Positions 48,708 to 62,549 of a stretch of 64,000 nucleotides of DNA are shown here, piece after piece. Origin of the DNA: Seriola aureovittata. Lineage: Eukaryota; Chordata; Actinopteri; Carangiformes; Carangidae. Location of the stretch: the NCBI RefSeq assembly GCF_021018895.1, contig NC_079373.1, positions 22,290,001-22,354,000 on the forward strand, written 5' to 3'. The notes beneath the pieces were generated by a model. The model did not search any database, was not told where the DNA came from, and saw only the letters and a list, made by a program, of their open reading frames with translations. The position numbers and the translations under genes were made by a program. The first letter of the stretch is position 1, and every line of letters starts with the position of its first letter.

Positions 48708-49379
48708 TGACCACACACTTTATAAACACGCCCGCCTCACACATTCACTGGAATGACATACACATACAGCGACATATACAGTGCAGTACAGTGCAATTCA
48801 TTTTCCAAATATTATCACCAAATTCATAGTGTATGATGACATACAGTCACACTAAAATGTGGCAGGAACAAGACTGTCACAGATGGACATGTCTCAAGAT
48901 TGTTTATAGTCTCAAGTCCAAAACTGTGAACTGAATAAGGCTAATTGAAGATGTCACTCGGCATGACCCACTGAGCTAATGCTCCAAATGCTCAGCTTCC
49001 AGTCCCTGAATGCAGCAAGTAGCCACTGGATAGATGCCATAACAACTGATGGAGTTCAGGGAGAGGGCACCGTGTGCTTTACACAGAGTTACTGTCTTTC
49101 AACTAAAGCACCAGGAGTCCAGCTCTTGCACTGGCCTTGACAAAGTATCTCTGAGCAAGAAACCAATCTCCTCCAGCTACAGGTCCTTGCTCTGACCTCC
49201 TGGGGAAAAAATACATCTCGTTACGGAGATGGACCGAATATCACATTATGTTGATTGGGTCACTATAATTGTAGTGAATCTGTCATGGTCAATGCAGCAG
49301 AATACTGTACTTAACATGCACATTAGCTTGTCCATGCAGTGGGTATGTGAAGGGCACAGACAGGAGACAAACCCGAAAT

Positions 49380-49720
49380 ATGAGTGTAGAAACAGGAAGA
49401 CAGTGCCCCCATCAACAGGGCACGAGGGGTCACTGAATGGTTTGATGAGTGTGAAAATGATGTGAATCATATGTTATGGCCTTCACAGTCATCAGATCTC
49501 AACCCAATTGAACACTTATGGGAGATTTTGGACCGAAGTGTAAGTGCTCTCCACCACCATCAAAGAAGAGTGGTGTTCATTCTTCCAGAGAATTGTAGAA
49601 TCAATTTCCAAGGTGCACTGAAGCTGTTATTCTGGCACATAGTGGCCCTTACTTGGTTCTTCCATGTTTCCCTTTAATTTGTGACCCATCTGTACATATG
49701 TACAATAACCGTGCAGTGTA
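49380..49720 (+). mobile_element. Tc1/mariner-type transposase 3' remnant
   Basis: The frame at 49462-49677 reads [20 protein letters not shown], the conserved C-terminal DDE-superfamily block (WPxQSPDLNPIExLW) carrying the last catalytic acidic residue. The following text (ctctccaccaccatcaaag, tggtgttcattcttccagag, gtgcactgaagctgtt, gtgacccatctgtac) matches the 3' part of a common fish DNA transposon. The frame is broken downstream and the N-terminal part is missing. Confidence 0.78.
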
Positions 49721-51049
49721 CTGTAGGTGGAAGGTGTTGTTCATGTTACAGCTGGTGTTACAGTTAGTTAGTTGTGGAGAGCTGAAGGATGGTGTGAGAT
49801 CTTCACAGCATTAGCATTTTCCGCCCACACTGATGAAGAAATGATACAAACTGTTTTTTATGCATCAGAAGTTACAGTGAAACATTTGTGCTTATCACAA
49901 CTAGTGCTCATTTTTCTATAAAATCAGTCTAATACTTTGCTATTAGATTTGAATTAACAGATTCATGTCAATGGATCCCCACCTTAGTAGTTTTGACTGG
50001 TTAAACATGTAAATTGTGCAGCTGTGTTTCAGGAGAAAAGCACTGTGCACCATGAATTTTTCAGGCAGAAACTACGATCCACAGCAGTAACAGCAACATA
50101 TTGATCGTTTTCAGATGCTTTGTAGAACATTTTGTAAGAAGATCCGTGTGGAGAGTAAAGTAAATGCAGTGATGGTGACACTTTATTTTTATTGAAGACA
50201 TGAAACGGAATCAGAAAATGTATCGTCTCTGTCGCTGAAGTTGCAAAGGAGATGAATGCTTTTCTGAAAATATTACTTTATCAAAATGATTTTATGTCAC
50301 ATTTAAAGGTCTTTATGATTTATACAATGCATAATTTATACAATCTTTTCCCCCTTGCTGGGCTTCAACATGAGCAGCTACTTTGACTTTGTTATTGAGT
50401 GTCGGCTCTTCATCACCCTTGGGTCCTTTATTTATTAAACTGTCTACATCAGCACTGATTCGGTGGTTAATGGGAATGGCTGTCGACTAACCCTGTCATG
50501 CTCGTGCCAAAATTCCCTCATGCCAATCTAAATTAGTTATGCTTCTAAGTCCTTTAAATCCTAAAGCACACAAGTTCAATATATGATACGCTAATTGAGA
50601 ATTATGAGTCTAATCCACAGAAGAGCATCAGCTCTATCTCAATACGGAGCAGTGGGAAGAGGTTAATTAGATCTGTAACTGTGATGAACACACAGTGTTG
50701 TGTTATATCAATCTATCCTGGCCTGTGCATCAGTTTTACATCCCAGACTTTTCATAATTCAGGCCACTGGAGTTGTCAAGTTATGAATATGCTAAATGTT
50801 TCTACCACTTTTCAATATGAAGCCAGCAGCCAACATAAACAGACTTGTGGTGATGTTTTGCCCAACAATGCTGTTTTCATAGTTTTTAAATCTAAAATGC
50901 AACCATTCTTGCTGTTGCCTTCATTAGAGCTGTGACTACCATGTTTTTTTATCTGTCACATGGCAATATCTCTTTGCGCAAAGAGGCTGATCACGTAGGT
51001 CTAACAGGGTTACAGCTCCACACATCCACGGGAAAAGGCCATAGAAAAA

Positions 51050-51153
51050 GCATATATTAAAAGATCGATCTCGGGATTTTATGCATCGATGTTGGATTAT
51101 TCAAATGAAGATCAATTTGAATTAGAAAATCGATCTTTTCAACCCAGCCCTAA
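51050..51153. repeat. Probable dispersed repeat ending in cagccctaa
   Basis: Contains aaaagatcgatctcggg, gaagatcaatttgaattag and aaaatcgatcttttcaaccc followed by agccctaa, a recurring fish repeat end. It lies just upstream of the long TC tract. Confidence 0.5.
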
Positions 51154-51231
51154 TGATGATGTGATGAGTGTTGGTCAAGTTGGATACTTCTGTGAATGCA
51201 GCGTTGAATATTAGAGAAAAAGAGGCTCCAA

Positions 51232-51404
<173 letters not shown>

Positions 51405-54400
51405 TAACAGACACGTGTCATTGGCTTTAACCTTATCCAAAGGCACAGTATATTTTTAATCACAACGAAGCTATTGATACTCAGAGTAGAGGGCTGAAAT
51501 AACAGTACACCTATTGATTAGGATATGTTATCTGTGTGTGTGTGCGCGCGCGCTTGCCTTTTGTGTATATGTTTGCGTTTAATATATCTTGGTATTGCAT
51601 TTTGTAGTCAGGGGTGAAGGGAAGGGACAGAGACATGACAGATTACTGTTGCTATAGAGTCAAAAAAACGCACTGTGTGTGTGAGTTGATGAGGTGTTCA
51701 TTGGAGATGTGTCAGAGGTTATGTGCCTCATCCCCTCCCCTCTCCTCCTGCATGCATGTATCCTTCTGTTCTGAGTGAGAGAATGAGCTGCATAACCATT
51801 TGATGGGACTGACCCACACTGAGATCTAGCAGTAGATCTAACTTTATAAAAGACATGGAATTATATCACTGAGAGTGGTCACGGTGTGAAAAGGATGGAA
51901 GTAAAGTGAGAAAAAAACGACTGTGCGTATTCCACGCATTTTGGCTACACAGGGTTATTATAGTGGCTTTTTTATTACTACACCAGAACATGGATGAAGG
52001 AAAATATATACATGTACTGTTCAAAGTTGACTTTACACATCAAAATCACAACTTTTCTCGCTCCGGGGTGCACAGCCACATTAATCAGAGGTGTTGAGCT
52101 GTGCAGCAGTTCCTCTCATCAGCAGTTTTCCTTGGCGCTGAAACTGGTTAGCTAGCTAAACCTGGTAAGTTAGCTAACAGGAGAAAAATACTGAGTTTAC
52201 ATTTGGGTTTTGTTTGCACCTTCACATTGCGATTATAGAGTTGAGACGGAGGGGACACTGGTTTCCTCAAGTATTTCTCCTCATTCTGTATTCTCATTTT
52301 TTAATAAGGGGACTCTGACAGTCAATGTAACAATCCTATGGGTTTATGTTATATGGCGACCGGTTTCCTTTTCGTGTCTGGGAATTTTTTTTTCGTCTGA
52401 CATTTTAGCAGATGGGTCTCAATATTTTCCGAATCCATGAGCCTTGCATGCTGTTGCTATGGAGAAAACGCTCAGCAGAGGCGAGGAACGTTAGGGAAAA
52501 CCAAAATGCTTGGTTGTTGTAGCTGCTGAAAACTGACTCTGAATTTGAAAGTGAACTGATTTATGTTGTATATTATGTTTTCAGTTTACTTAACACCATA
52601 ATCTTTAGCTCTCTCTTTGGTCAACAGTTGGGTTGGGTGGGTACAGTTGATAGTATTGTTTAGTGTAGTAACTAGTCACAGTTGAAAAAATATATTTCAG
52701 GACTAAGTATAAAGGTGAAGGATGACAAAATGGTGTCAGGGAAAAATAAAAGACAGAGCTAAAGAAGAGAGACATATTGTGGTTGACAGGAAAGGCAAAA
52801 AGAATAGGAGGGAAAGAGGAAGAAAGCTGATTATTTAAGAGAGAATGGAGAGAATGTGACAGTGGACACGAAGCAGAAACAGGCCAGACTGAGCTGTGTT
52901 TAAACTACACTCTACATTTGACTTCCCCTCAAAGTAACCAGAAGACTTTGAGACATCCTACTCATACCAATAAAAGATGGGGAAAATAGCTCCAAAGTGG
53001 GACACCTATTCATACATTCAAAAAAAATTACGGATTTTTTGCAATTGTGGATTATGCTAATGTTAAATGTATTATAGATTCTTTAAATTAACCCCCACTC
53101 TTTTTTCACTCTCCTTCCTCCCATTTTGGCTTGCATCCTCTCTTTAGCTTGCTCTCTCTCTCACCCTTTCTTTCTCTCTTACAATATATTCAACTCCTTC
53201 TGTCCCACTCTTTTTTTTTTTTTCTTTCACCTCGTCTCTTGATGACACCCCCCCATCTGTTTCCCCCGGCCTTGGGTAGTTGCTGTGGCAACCCAGTGTT
53301 TTGCCTTCCTCTCAACACATTCCTCAAGCCCATGTCCAAGGGCGATGTGACACATACACTTACACACACAAGTAACACACACAATGATAGCGGGTTTTAA
53401 ATAGATTGCATGTTGTCAGTGCTGTATGAGTCTTCAAACAGTTTTCACTCAGGTTTCAGAGAAGAAGCTTCCACCACAGAGATTTTTGATTAATTGTTAA
53501 AATCTCCGCAGGTACTTTTACCCTAATAGAAACTAGATTCAGATTCCTAGTGACTTTCAGTGACGAATTGACCGTTCAGTGCATCTGTTTAGTAGCTTAT
53601 CATCTGTTTTTTTCGCTCTCTCCAAAACCAAAAATTCATAAGCAAAAATGCAGGGTATGGGTTAAACATTGTGCCGCTTATCTTCTATAACATAAGCTAC
53701 AAACATTAGCATGTCACTTAAACAGTGTTATGTTAGAATGAAGCAGACTGTTCATGCATTTCTCTTGTATCACTGGGACCAGCTAGGGATAATGTGCAAT
53801 ACAAAAATTTGTTTCTTGTAACTCAATATCAGCTACCAGGAGCATATTTAAGTACCTTTTCAATTACCTAGTGGCCAAACTTTAGCTTAGTTAGCTAGCG
53901 GCAACTGATAAACTCTGCTAGCAGCAGCTGTAATTTCAGGTGACAAAAAAACAACTAGAAATGAAAAGCAGCTTTTGCCCACCACTGTCTGAAATTAGAG
54001 ACACATTATTTTGAAAATCTGTAAGATTTTGATGGTAAACCTGACCCCGTTAGCTCTGTGTGAGTGTAAAGCTTAACATAGCAACACTAACTAAGGGGAA
54101 TGGAGCTTAGCAAATTGTCAGTTTGGTTACTTTTATATGAACTAGTGCCTCTGTGTCGTCATTGTAAACGTCCAACCAAGGTAAGGAGTCGCGCATTATC
54201 AAGAAAAATAAGGGTCAAATATAAATTTAAAAAATGCAGTCTATTAAGCATTAAAAATCTATTTGCAGAATTATTTTTTTTGTATATCTGTAAGGACATA
54301 CACTAATACCAGTACTGTGTATTGGTGGGCTTTTGTTAATTTGTGTAAACAGCTGAGCTTTCTTTCACCTCTACTGTACTGGATGTACAGAACTCCTCTT

Positions 54401-54954
54401 AATAGCATCAGTGGATTGTAAGATTGAGCCTAGAGCAATAGCTAACTTGTATTTATTTGTTTATTTTTGTGCGTGTGCACCAGTTTGTGCATTACTGAGG
54501 CATTGGCCTTAGGCTTCACTTTCTATACAGTAAGTGCTTCATTGCATCCTCACAATTCACCAGCCTTACATTATGTGTGTGCCTGTATGCTCAACCTTAT
54601 TTGTTCAAAGCCTAGACCTGCTTGTAGACATAAATGAAGTCAGTGGTAGACAAACACACACACACATACTGCACAAACAGCACAAGCTGGAGATGGGGAT
54701 CAAACCAGTTCAAGATATTTATTTACATTTTGTTGCAGCTTTAAAAAAAAAAATCTCTCGAAAGCAATTTCTATGATTTTATCATACCAGCTTTTTCTTT
54801 GCTATCTTTCCAAATAACAGCTGAGGCAGAGAAGATGGGGGACCAGCAGTTTCCAGTACAACTTTCAACACTATTTCAGTTGGTCTGATCTGTACTTCTC
54901 TCATCTGTCCCCTGTCCTCATTACAGTTGTTGTTTTTTGTGGCATCTGATACAC

Positions 54955-55220
54955 AATTGTAAGATAGAGGGACTGATGAAGAGAAAGAAATTAAGGACGC
55001 AGCTGCTGTTCGACTTCAGCACGTACACGCACAACATCTGACAACAGAAAAACACTTTGTGTCTCGATGGACTTTTAGAGGGAAAGAAGGGAAGTAGACC
55101 AGAGGGAGATGGAAGGAACAGAGGGAAGAGAAGAAGGGATAGACAGACGGCAGACAAGAGAGTTATAGAAAATGGGAAGGAGAGAGAGAGAGAGAGAGAG
55201 AGACGGAGAGGGAAGAAGCT
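54955..55220 (+). repeat. Purine-skewed block with (GA)n core
   Basis: Rich in AGGGAGA, GGAAGG and a GAGAGAGAGAGAGAGAGA run near 55182-55201. The longest minus-strand open frame in the window crosses it and is low-complexity. Confidence 0.7.
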
Positions 55221-55989
55221 GGCAGACAGTTTGCTGCCTGTTGTTGTGGAAACCAGATAGATATCTGCGTGGGTTTGTGTGTATGAGTTCTGAGGTGGCG
55301 GTACGTGAATTGTAATGATAATGTTCCCTGTGCTCGTGAAGGAATACGACGACCTCCACAGGGGCACGACTTCAATGTCGTTTAAAGTGGAGGTAAATAT
55401 GACAGGTTTTCTGAGAAGTTTACTTCCCATGTTTTTACTTTCACAAACATTCAATCGCCATTTTTGGTAAAAAATGTTGCAAAGAAATACTTTTAGGCAA
55501 ATATTTGCAGTCTAACTAAATGCACTGAACACTAGAGAGCAACAGAGTCCTTTCGGGGTTCAGGAAAAAGTCTTGTTTTTTATGTGTAAAGATTGTAACA
55601 ACTGAATTGAGAATTTGCTAATTTAACTACAAGACCCAGAGAAGATTGTTGTAAGAATCATTCATTCATGGAGTTTAAAGGATGAGCTTGATATTTTTCT
55701 TAATGTCAACTAACCTTGCGAGGCAGCTGGACTATTATGACTACAGGCAGCTGTGGAGAAGCAACAGTTTTGATATTCGTAACAGTGCCTTTTATTCGTA
55801 GCGTTTCCTCACAAAGATGGCAAGAATCATGTACTGACATGCTAAGTAGCTTTTAAAGCTTCTCAAACTGTGGCTGGCTGATGTTGTGTTTCCTCTTTGG
55901 CGCTCTCCTACTACGTCATGTGATTGACAGATGGTTCGTCCAATCATCTTCGTTTTCCAAACAGTTTCCCACAAAGCGATGGCTCTGTT

Positions 55990-56835
55990 GATGGAAAAAG
56001 ATTACATCTTAGCAACACCTCTCAGCAACAAATTTAATATAGTTTTGTAAAATTGGTAAATTACCCAGGTGGCCAGATGGTTCTGTGTAACAAACCATCT
56101 GGCATGTCAGGTTAAATGTCAACAGATCCCACAGAAAGAAACCAGCAATGACTACTCTCTCAAGTGTATCCAAGCCTGATATATCGCGTCCCTCTGTTTC
56201 ATAGATCTTCACTGTTGTCCAAAAACCTTTTATAACACATGATTGAACCACAATATATCATACCATACCCATATGTCCCTTCATTGCTATGAACACAAAC
56301 ACTTGACTTAATCTAACATTCACCCTAATGTAGATGATACTGGTCCCCAGCATATGCGCCATTTACTCCTGTTTTAATTATGTTTGCTGAAAACTACAGT
56401 TCCCAGCTGTTTTAGGAAATGATTTAGCCTTTCTTTTAAAAACAAAATTACAGCATGGGCTGCCTCTGGAGCTTAGGGGTTTTGGCCTTTTTTATGGGAT
56501 TTATTGACCATATCTAAAAATATGGAATGTCTCCAGCCTTATCCTTTAAAATGTAGTGCTTCTGTTTCTTTGTATAGATTCAGCAACTGGAATTCATTGA
56601 TTGGATTTTGAAACAATTTGGGATTAACTTGGTAACTACTGTATGGTGTAGTACATTGCAGTTTGTCTGATAACAGTATGCTACAATGCTGATTTCACGG
56701 ATCTGGTTTGTGTCTGCTGATAAGGGAACTTATATATTACATGCCATTAAACATACGGAAGTGATGGAAAGAGATTACCCCTCAGCAACAAACTTTCATA
56801 GTTTTGTATAGTCGGTAAATTATCCATGAGGCCAC
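55990..56835 (+). repeat. Two related direct copies about 770 bp apart
   Basis: The segment at 55990-56076 and that at 56763-56835 share gatggaaa(a/g)agattac, ctcagcaacaaa, atagttttgta, ggtaaatta and gaggcca/ggtggcca in the same order. They may be two hits of one dispersed repeat or a local duplication. In the first copy a perfect 11-bp inverted repeat follows (gccagatggtt 56072-56082, aaccatctggc 56093-56103). Confidence 0.6.
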
Positions 56836-57559
56836 CGGGCATTGAGGTTGTTGTTTACCTTAAAAGTAATAAAATGCAACTTCACAATGCTGAAAATAAT
56901 AATAAAATAATGATAATGTATATGTTGAACCAGTTGCTCCTCCTAATCTGCTGCTCAGTTGCAGAGTGACCCCGAAAAATGTCTGACCCATTCCTTTGTC
57001 TATGAATAAACAGTTTGGAAAATGCTTATCAATGAGAAAAGGGGCACCTATTTTCCATTTTACTGACTTGAACTTTTAAAAGCTGATATTAGCAAACTTC
57101 ATAATTGTAAGGAATAAACAGGACAGGCATCATCCCCAGCTGTGTATAGATCAGCTATGTGTGAAAAGGTTAAAGATAGGCATTGATGATGCTGCATGTG
57201 ACCTCTGGGCTGGTCACAGCTTTGTATTAATAACAAAGTATGACTGTGCTTCACTACGCTAGGCCTTAATGTGTGTGTCCACAGTGTCCGTCCGCATGTG
57301 TGTGTGTGTGTGTGTGTGTGCGTGTACACAAGCTTGTGACACACACATATGTGGTTATTGACCAGCGTATGTGAAGCTTTGAATCGGCTTATGTGTGCGT
57401 GTCATTATAGATCCCTTCCAGCCAGGTTAAGAAGGTCATCTATAGACAGAGCCTTCACTACACACACACTCACTCTCGGATGTTTGAAGTTTTTGTGTGT
57501 TTCTGTGTGTTGTTGAGAGAGCGTGTGTGTGTTTGAAGTGTGCGTCAGTCTGCCACCAT

Positions 57560-57900
57560 CCTGCAGTGCTGAGCTGCCTTTGATTTTTCCTGCACACCTC
57601 TCTCCTCCCTCCCCTCCTCCTCTTTTGTTATTTTCAGCATCCTCCCTTTGTCTCTCCTCTCCTCACATCCTCTCTCTTTTATTCCCCTCTCCTCCTTTTC
57701 TCATTTTCTTTCTTCTTTGCCTGTCCCTCTTCCTCACTTCCTTCCTCATATCATCATTTCACCTTTTTCCTCTCTTGTCCTTCCTCTTCTTCTCCATCAA
57801 CCCCCCCCCGTTTCCTATTACTTTTATCTCTCTTATAATTTTCCTGTCCCTGTCTTCACCTTCTCTCCTTTAATGCTGTCACAGCAGTTGTCGCTTTCTC
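57560..57900 (+). repeat. Pyrimidine-skewed block
   Basis: About 340 bases strongly C/T-rich on the + strand (CCTCCTCC, CTCTTCC and CTTTTTCC pieces). Open frames across it are Ser/Leu/Phe/Pro low complexity. Confidence 0.7.
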
Positions 57901-58509
57901 CTCATCCAGTCAAACCGAATAGATCAATTTATTAAGCTCTCTATAAAGCACCTGATTGGCTCTTTCAATCAATTCATCAAGACATTCAATTCGTAATCCT
58001 GCTACCCATGATGAGAGGTCATTAGTCTCTTGGATAATGCAGCTGGCTAATTAACACACACACACACACACAAGCACGCGTCATTCGCAGATTTTAGGCC
58101 AGCTGTGTGTGTGGATGTGAGCAGAGAGAGCGAGAACCGAGAGAAAGAGTCTGCATCATGAAAGTGAGATTGTCACAGCAGAGAAATGAACCGTATCCTA
58201 GCAACAGAGAGGACCATGATCCCATACCTGAGATTTTGGGAGCGTGTTATTTCTGTGTCTTTGTTTCCATGTATGTCTATAATTATCCCAGTATGTCTTT
58301 AATGTTGTATACTCTAGCTGCTCTGTGCTGTACAATTTCAATATCCATAGAAGAAGGGATGGTTGTTTGATTATGGCTCTGTAAGAAACAACCGTCTCCC
58401 ACTCCAAGTCAGCTAAGCTCTTACTGTATCTGAAAATGCTCAGTTTCATTTGGATATTTGGAGCTGCCTTGTCCAACAACAATATCCCACTGTTGGCTGT
58501 GCTGAAGCT

Positions 58510-58777
58510 TCAGGTCCTGGTTCAGTGGTTGGTTTCACTGTCTGGCTGGGACCTTCCTGTGTACAGTTGGCATGTTCTCCTCACTCGCCCACCGTCCAAA
58601 GACATGCAGGTTTGGTTAATTGGCCACTCTAAATTGCCTGTAGGTGTGAATGTGAGTATAAATCTGTCTGTCTGTGTGTTCCAGCCCCTGTGATAGACTG
58701 GCAACCACTGCATACTGGGATAGGCGCCAGTGTCCTGTGACCTTGAACAGGCTAAGCAGTTTAGAAAATGGATAGAT
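58510..58777 (+). repeat. Teleost dispersed repeat (catgttctcc...atgcaggtt... type)
   Basis: The ordered phrases gttggcatgttctcctcac, tccaaagacatgcaggtttg, gttaattggccactctaaat, tgcctgtaggtgtgaatgtg, tgtgatagactggcaacc, tgggataggcgccag and tttagaaaatggatag match one of the most frequent interspersed repeats in fish genomes. An internal part between 'ctcctcac' and 'cgcccacc' seems deleted. Confidence 0.75.
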
Positions 58778-58919
58778 GTCTGACTCAGCAACATCTCAGT
58801 GATACTTACTGAGGAGGAAACAAGTAGTATACATTTCCCCAAGAGTGTTTCATTAAAATGTTAGGTTAGATGACATGTGGATCATTTGATTGATTATCAA
58901 TCGTTTTATACACTGTCTG

Positions 58920-59290
58920 TTTTTTCAGCATGGCTCCAGACTGAACTATCACAACAACTGGTACATGGATTTCCATGTGATCTCTTACAGACATTCATGA
59001 TCCCCAGAGAGTGAATCCTAATGACTTTTAATGATCCTCATCCTAGTTTTTAGTGAAATGTCTCAACAACTATTGAATGGATTGCTGTACAAACATTCAT
59101 GGCCCCCCCTCAGGATGAATTGCTGTAACTTGATCCGTTGACCTTTCCTCAGACGCCATCATTGAGTCAGAATTTAAATTTGTGCAATACTTGAAATGTT
59201 AACGCAGTAAACTAAGATGGTGAACAAGAGGAACATATCTACTAAACATTAGCATGTTAGCATTGTAAATGTGAACATGTTTGTATGCTA
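58920..59290 (-). repeat. Dispersed fish repeat, family R1, copy 5 (inverted)
   Basis: On the complement it reads in the same order as the other copies: GCTAACATGCTAATG, then CAATCCATTCAATAGTTGTT then GAGACATTT, then ATTCACTCTCTGGGGATCAT, then AGTCTGGAGCCATGCTG. It is the only one of six copies in the minus orientation. Confidence 0.72.
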
Positions 59291-59874
59291 TCTCAAAAAA
59301 CTGTTATGCAGCGTTATACTTCTTGCATCTGCAAGTTCACGAGGGTCTGCGTAAATTTAGAAAGTATCATAACAACCATGTGTCTGTGGTGTCCGCAACT
59401 GTCTTCAGCTGTCCATGTGTGCGTCTGCAAGGGAGTATAATTGAGGCCTTAGTGTTATTCAGTGATTCTTTGCATGATGCTTCTGTAAGTGTTTTAGTCT
59501 CATTATTCGTATATATGTAGTGTCACGTAAAGAAAATCATCAAATATGAATGTCCGAGAGGCTGGAAGAAGTGAATTTTGTTTAAAAAAAAAAAACAAAC
59601 AAAAAAAACAGCTCTACATACTGTTCACAGGAATGAGAAGTCTCATTTAATTTGTCACAGGGCATTCAGGTTTTATGTGAGATAGTGTCAAATAGAGTGA
59701 TGAAAAGTGTTAAAGACAGAATGATGCTTCTCATATCTGCTATTATCAGCCATCAAGGACAAGGTTAGTTCTGAGAAGAAACACATGGGGTGTATGTCCA
59801 TGTGTATGAGACCCACTCAGTGTGTTTTTGACTTCACTTAGCTACAGCCTCTCATGGCATTGCCCTTTGTCTTT

Positions 59875-59876
<2 letters not shown>

Positions 59877-59908
<32 letters not shown>
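59877..59908 (+). repeat. (TG)n microsatellite
   Basis: A pure TG run. Confidence 0.95.
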
Positions 59909-59911
<3 letters not shown>

Positions 59912-60079
59912 ACCAACAGTGCCTTTTAGATAAAGTCTGCAAAACACGTCACAGTGCATAACATCAGAAAGGCTCAGAGAAGGTCCTTTAGGGAAGGCAG
60001 CATATACGCAGACACCCACACACAACTAGCTCTCTACCAGAGCCCCATGAATTGCCCTGTAGCTCTTTAAAACCACAGA

Positions 60080-60095
60080 CACACACACATACACA

Positions 60096-60151
<56 letters not shown>

Positions 60152-60160
60152 AACACACAC
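60080..60160. repeat. (AC)n microsatellite
   Basis: An AC run with a few AT and AA interruptions. Confidence 0.94.
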
Positions 60161-61121
60161 AGCCTCTCTCTCGCTAACCTCCTCACTGCGCTTGCCAGAC
60201 TGGTGCTGCCAGCATCATATGACAGGCACATGGACCTGTCTCACCACACCATGCCACAACACCGCACTGCTAAGAACAGGACCATGATGCCTTGCTACTG
60301 TCGCCCCTGGTTACCCAGGCCGCCAATCATTAGTGTTGGTTTTCTAAGCACAGAAAAAACTCACGCTTCCAGAAATGTAACACACATTCATGACTTTGTG
60401 GAACGACTGAAAACCTTGTATGTGTGTAAGCTGAGTTCTAAGTGACCAGAGGAGAATTTAGAGATTTAGTCCGGTCGAGATTGAGAATCTGACATGTTAC
60501 TACAGAAAGGTAAAGGGCAAAGCAAAAAAGGTGCCCGCCAGGTGTAGTGTGATCATAACCTTTTCAAACTGTGTTAAAATTAATAATCATTCCTACAGTA
60601 TATTTCTGTAAAGAATGGTCTGGAGAGAGAAAGAAAGAAAAGGGGGCTGATCAACAACTGTATAAATGTATCTATCATGGTGTGCTCTTTCTCTGCAAGA
60701 CCACCCCAACAACAAAACACAACAGAATAGTTTGGAATGGTTATTTTGTCTAAAATAAATAGTTTTATGTCAGTCACTTAGATAGTTTTGCGATCAGTCA
60801 GCCATGAAGGCAAACCGCCATTTACATATATGTGTGTGTGTCCAGTAGTAGAGTTCTGTTAAGGGATGTGTGTAAGTCACAACAAGGGTTGGGATCTCAG
60901 GTGCTGAGAGAGATAGAACATGGACCATACTCCCCTGAGAGGGAGAGAGAGAGGGGAGGAGGGGCTGAGAAGAAATGAAATATTCTCCCTTAGGTGTAAA
61001 GCATGATGAATAGAGTGATGGATGAGAGAAAAGGTGCACAGGGAGGGAGGGAGGGAGGGAGTTAGCATGGGAGTCAGTCCTTAGGGGTTTGCACATTGGC
61101 ACATCCCTATGCCTCACGTAG

Positions 61122-61123
<2 letters not shown>

Positions 61124-61168
<45 letters not shown>
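61124..61168 (+). repeat. (GT)n microsatellite
   Basis: A pure GT run; a short (GGGA)n run lies just upstream at about 61041-61060. Confidence 0.95.
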
Positions 61169-61170
<2 letters not shown>

Positions 61171-62549
61171 CTGAGTTTATAGAATACAGGTTGATGAAGC
61201 ACCCTGCATTTAAGTCTAATCACATTTCCATTCCTCTGCAAAGGCAGAAAGTCTTCATTTGCTGCTGTTCAGACCACAGATACAGAGTATTGTTCTGTTT
61301 ACAGTAGGTGCTGTTTGCAAACATACGCACAGACACACACTAGGGCGGATCGATGGGATGATACAGTATATGCCATAAGGTGAAATAAATTTGTCATCTG
61401 GAAGCGATTTTGCCTTACTGTTACTACCAAGCTATGCCTTTAATAGCTGTGGTTTTGTGACACCACTATGAGCAGTGTTGCATTCGGATTTTCTGAATAA
61501 GATTTTTTTATCCATGTGAAGAATTACGTGGATTTATCAGATATTTAATTCACTGGATTAGGAGAAAATGTGGTTATTTCATCTACTGTAAAAGTGCTTT
61601 TATTAATGGAATTTCCCAGAAAATTAATCATCACTCATCATTATATATATGCCATGGTAGAAAACATATGGTGTACTGACAAACTGATAAACGACAGTCA
61701 GTGACACCCAAAGTGGTCATTGAACTTTCAAGATTGATATAAATTTGAAAAATTCCTCACATAGACAGTTTGTCACAAAATAAATTGTGTCATGTAGTGT
61801 TTGTACGTCGTACAGTTTAGACGTCTCTGTACAAACATTTCTCTATGTTGTTGTGCCTGAATTCTTTTCTGTTCTGTGTTCAATCTGTCAGCCAACTGCC
61901 AGTGCAGCTAATTAGGCCAGGCTAAAAATAGACACCTGACTATAAGATTAACATATCATTTTTCCAAAGTATGGTTTTCAGAGGGTGGTTAAGGGAACCA
62001 GATAACCTGATTTGGAATTGATTAGTTTAAAAAATCAATTTAAAAAGAAATCACTTTTTAATGAGATTTAGTGAGGGTAGTCAACATTTGAGTTTGTATT
62101 TGATGCAAAATGAACAGGGAGTTGTTCAAAAATATATGCCGATGTTGTTGGTTGGAATTGATACACCTACTGATAAGCCACAAAGTAATGAAAACAATAT
62201 GAGGAAAAAACACATATTTTTTTACATTTGTTGTCACACGGATGCAAGTTTTGACATTTGAATGTGCTCTACTAGTATCTCATGAATAGCACATTATGAT
62301 TGAGAACGTAGGTAGCCTGTTAATTATACCCGTCTCAAAATAGACACTAACGTAATTAAAGCAAGGCTCTGTGGCAGCGCAGTGCTTTGTGCTCTGATAG
62401 ACAACTGTACTATAAACCAGCAGAATGAGTTTTGTCAGAGCCACAACCAAGATTAGAAACAGAACAGCACAAACTGTTAAAGAAGTTACAGAAGCATCAC
62501 GCAAAGAAATGCTGCACAAGACTCGCAGCTCTGTGAGGCTGCACCTCAA

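Noticed and set aside
54921..55454. Longest open frame in the window (177 codons, minus strand)
   Set aside because: It crosses a purine-skewed block, is dominated by Ser/Leu/Pro/Phe low complexity, and has no recognisable domain or splice context.
60200..60445. 80-codon plus-strand frame following a CAG
   Set aside because: It has His/Pro/Arg-rich text without recognisable similarity, and no donor at the frame end.
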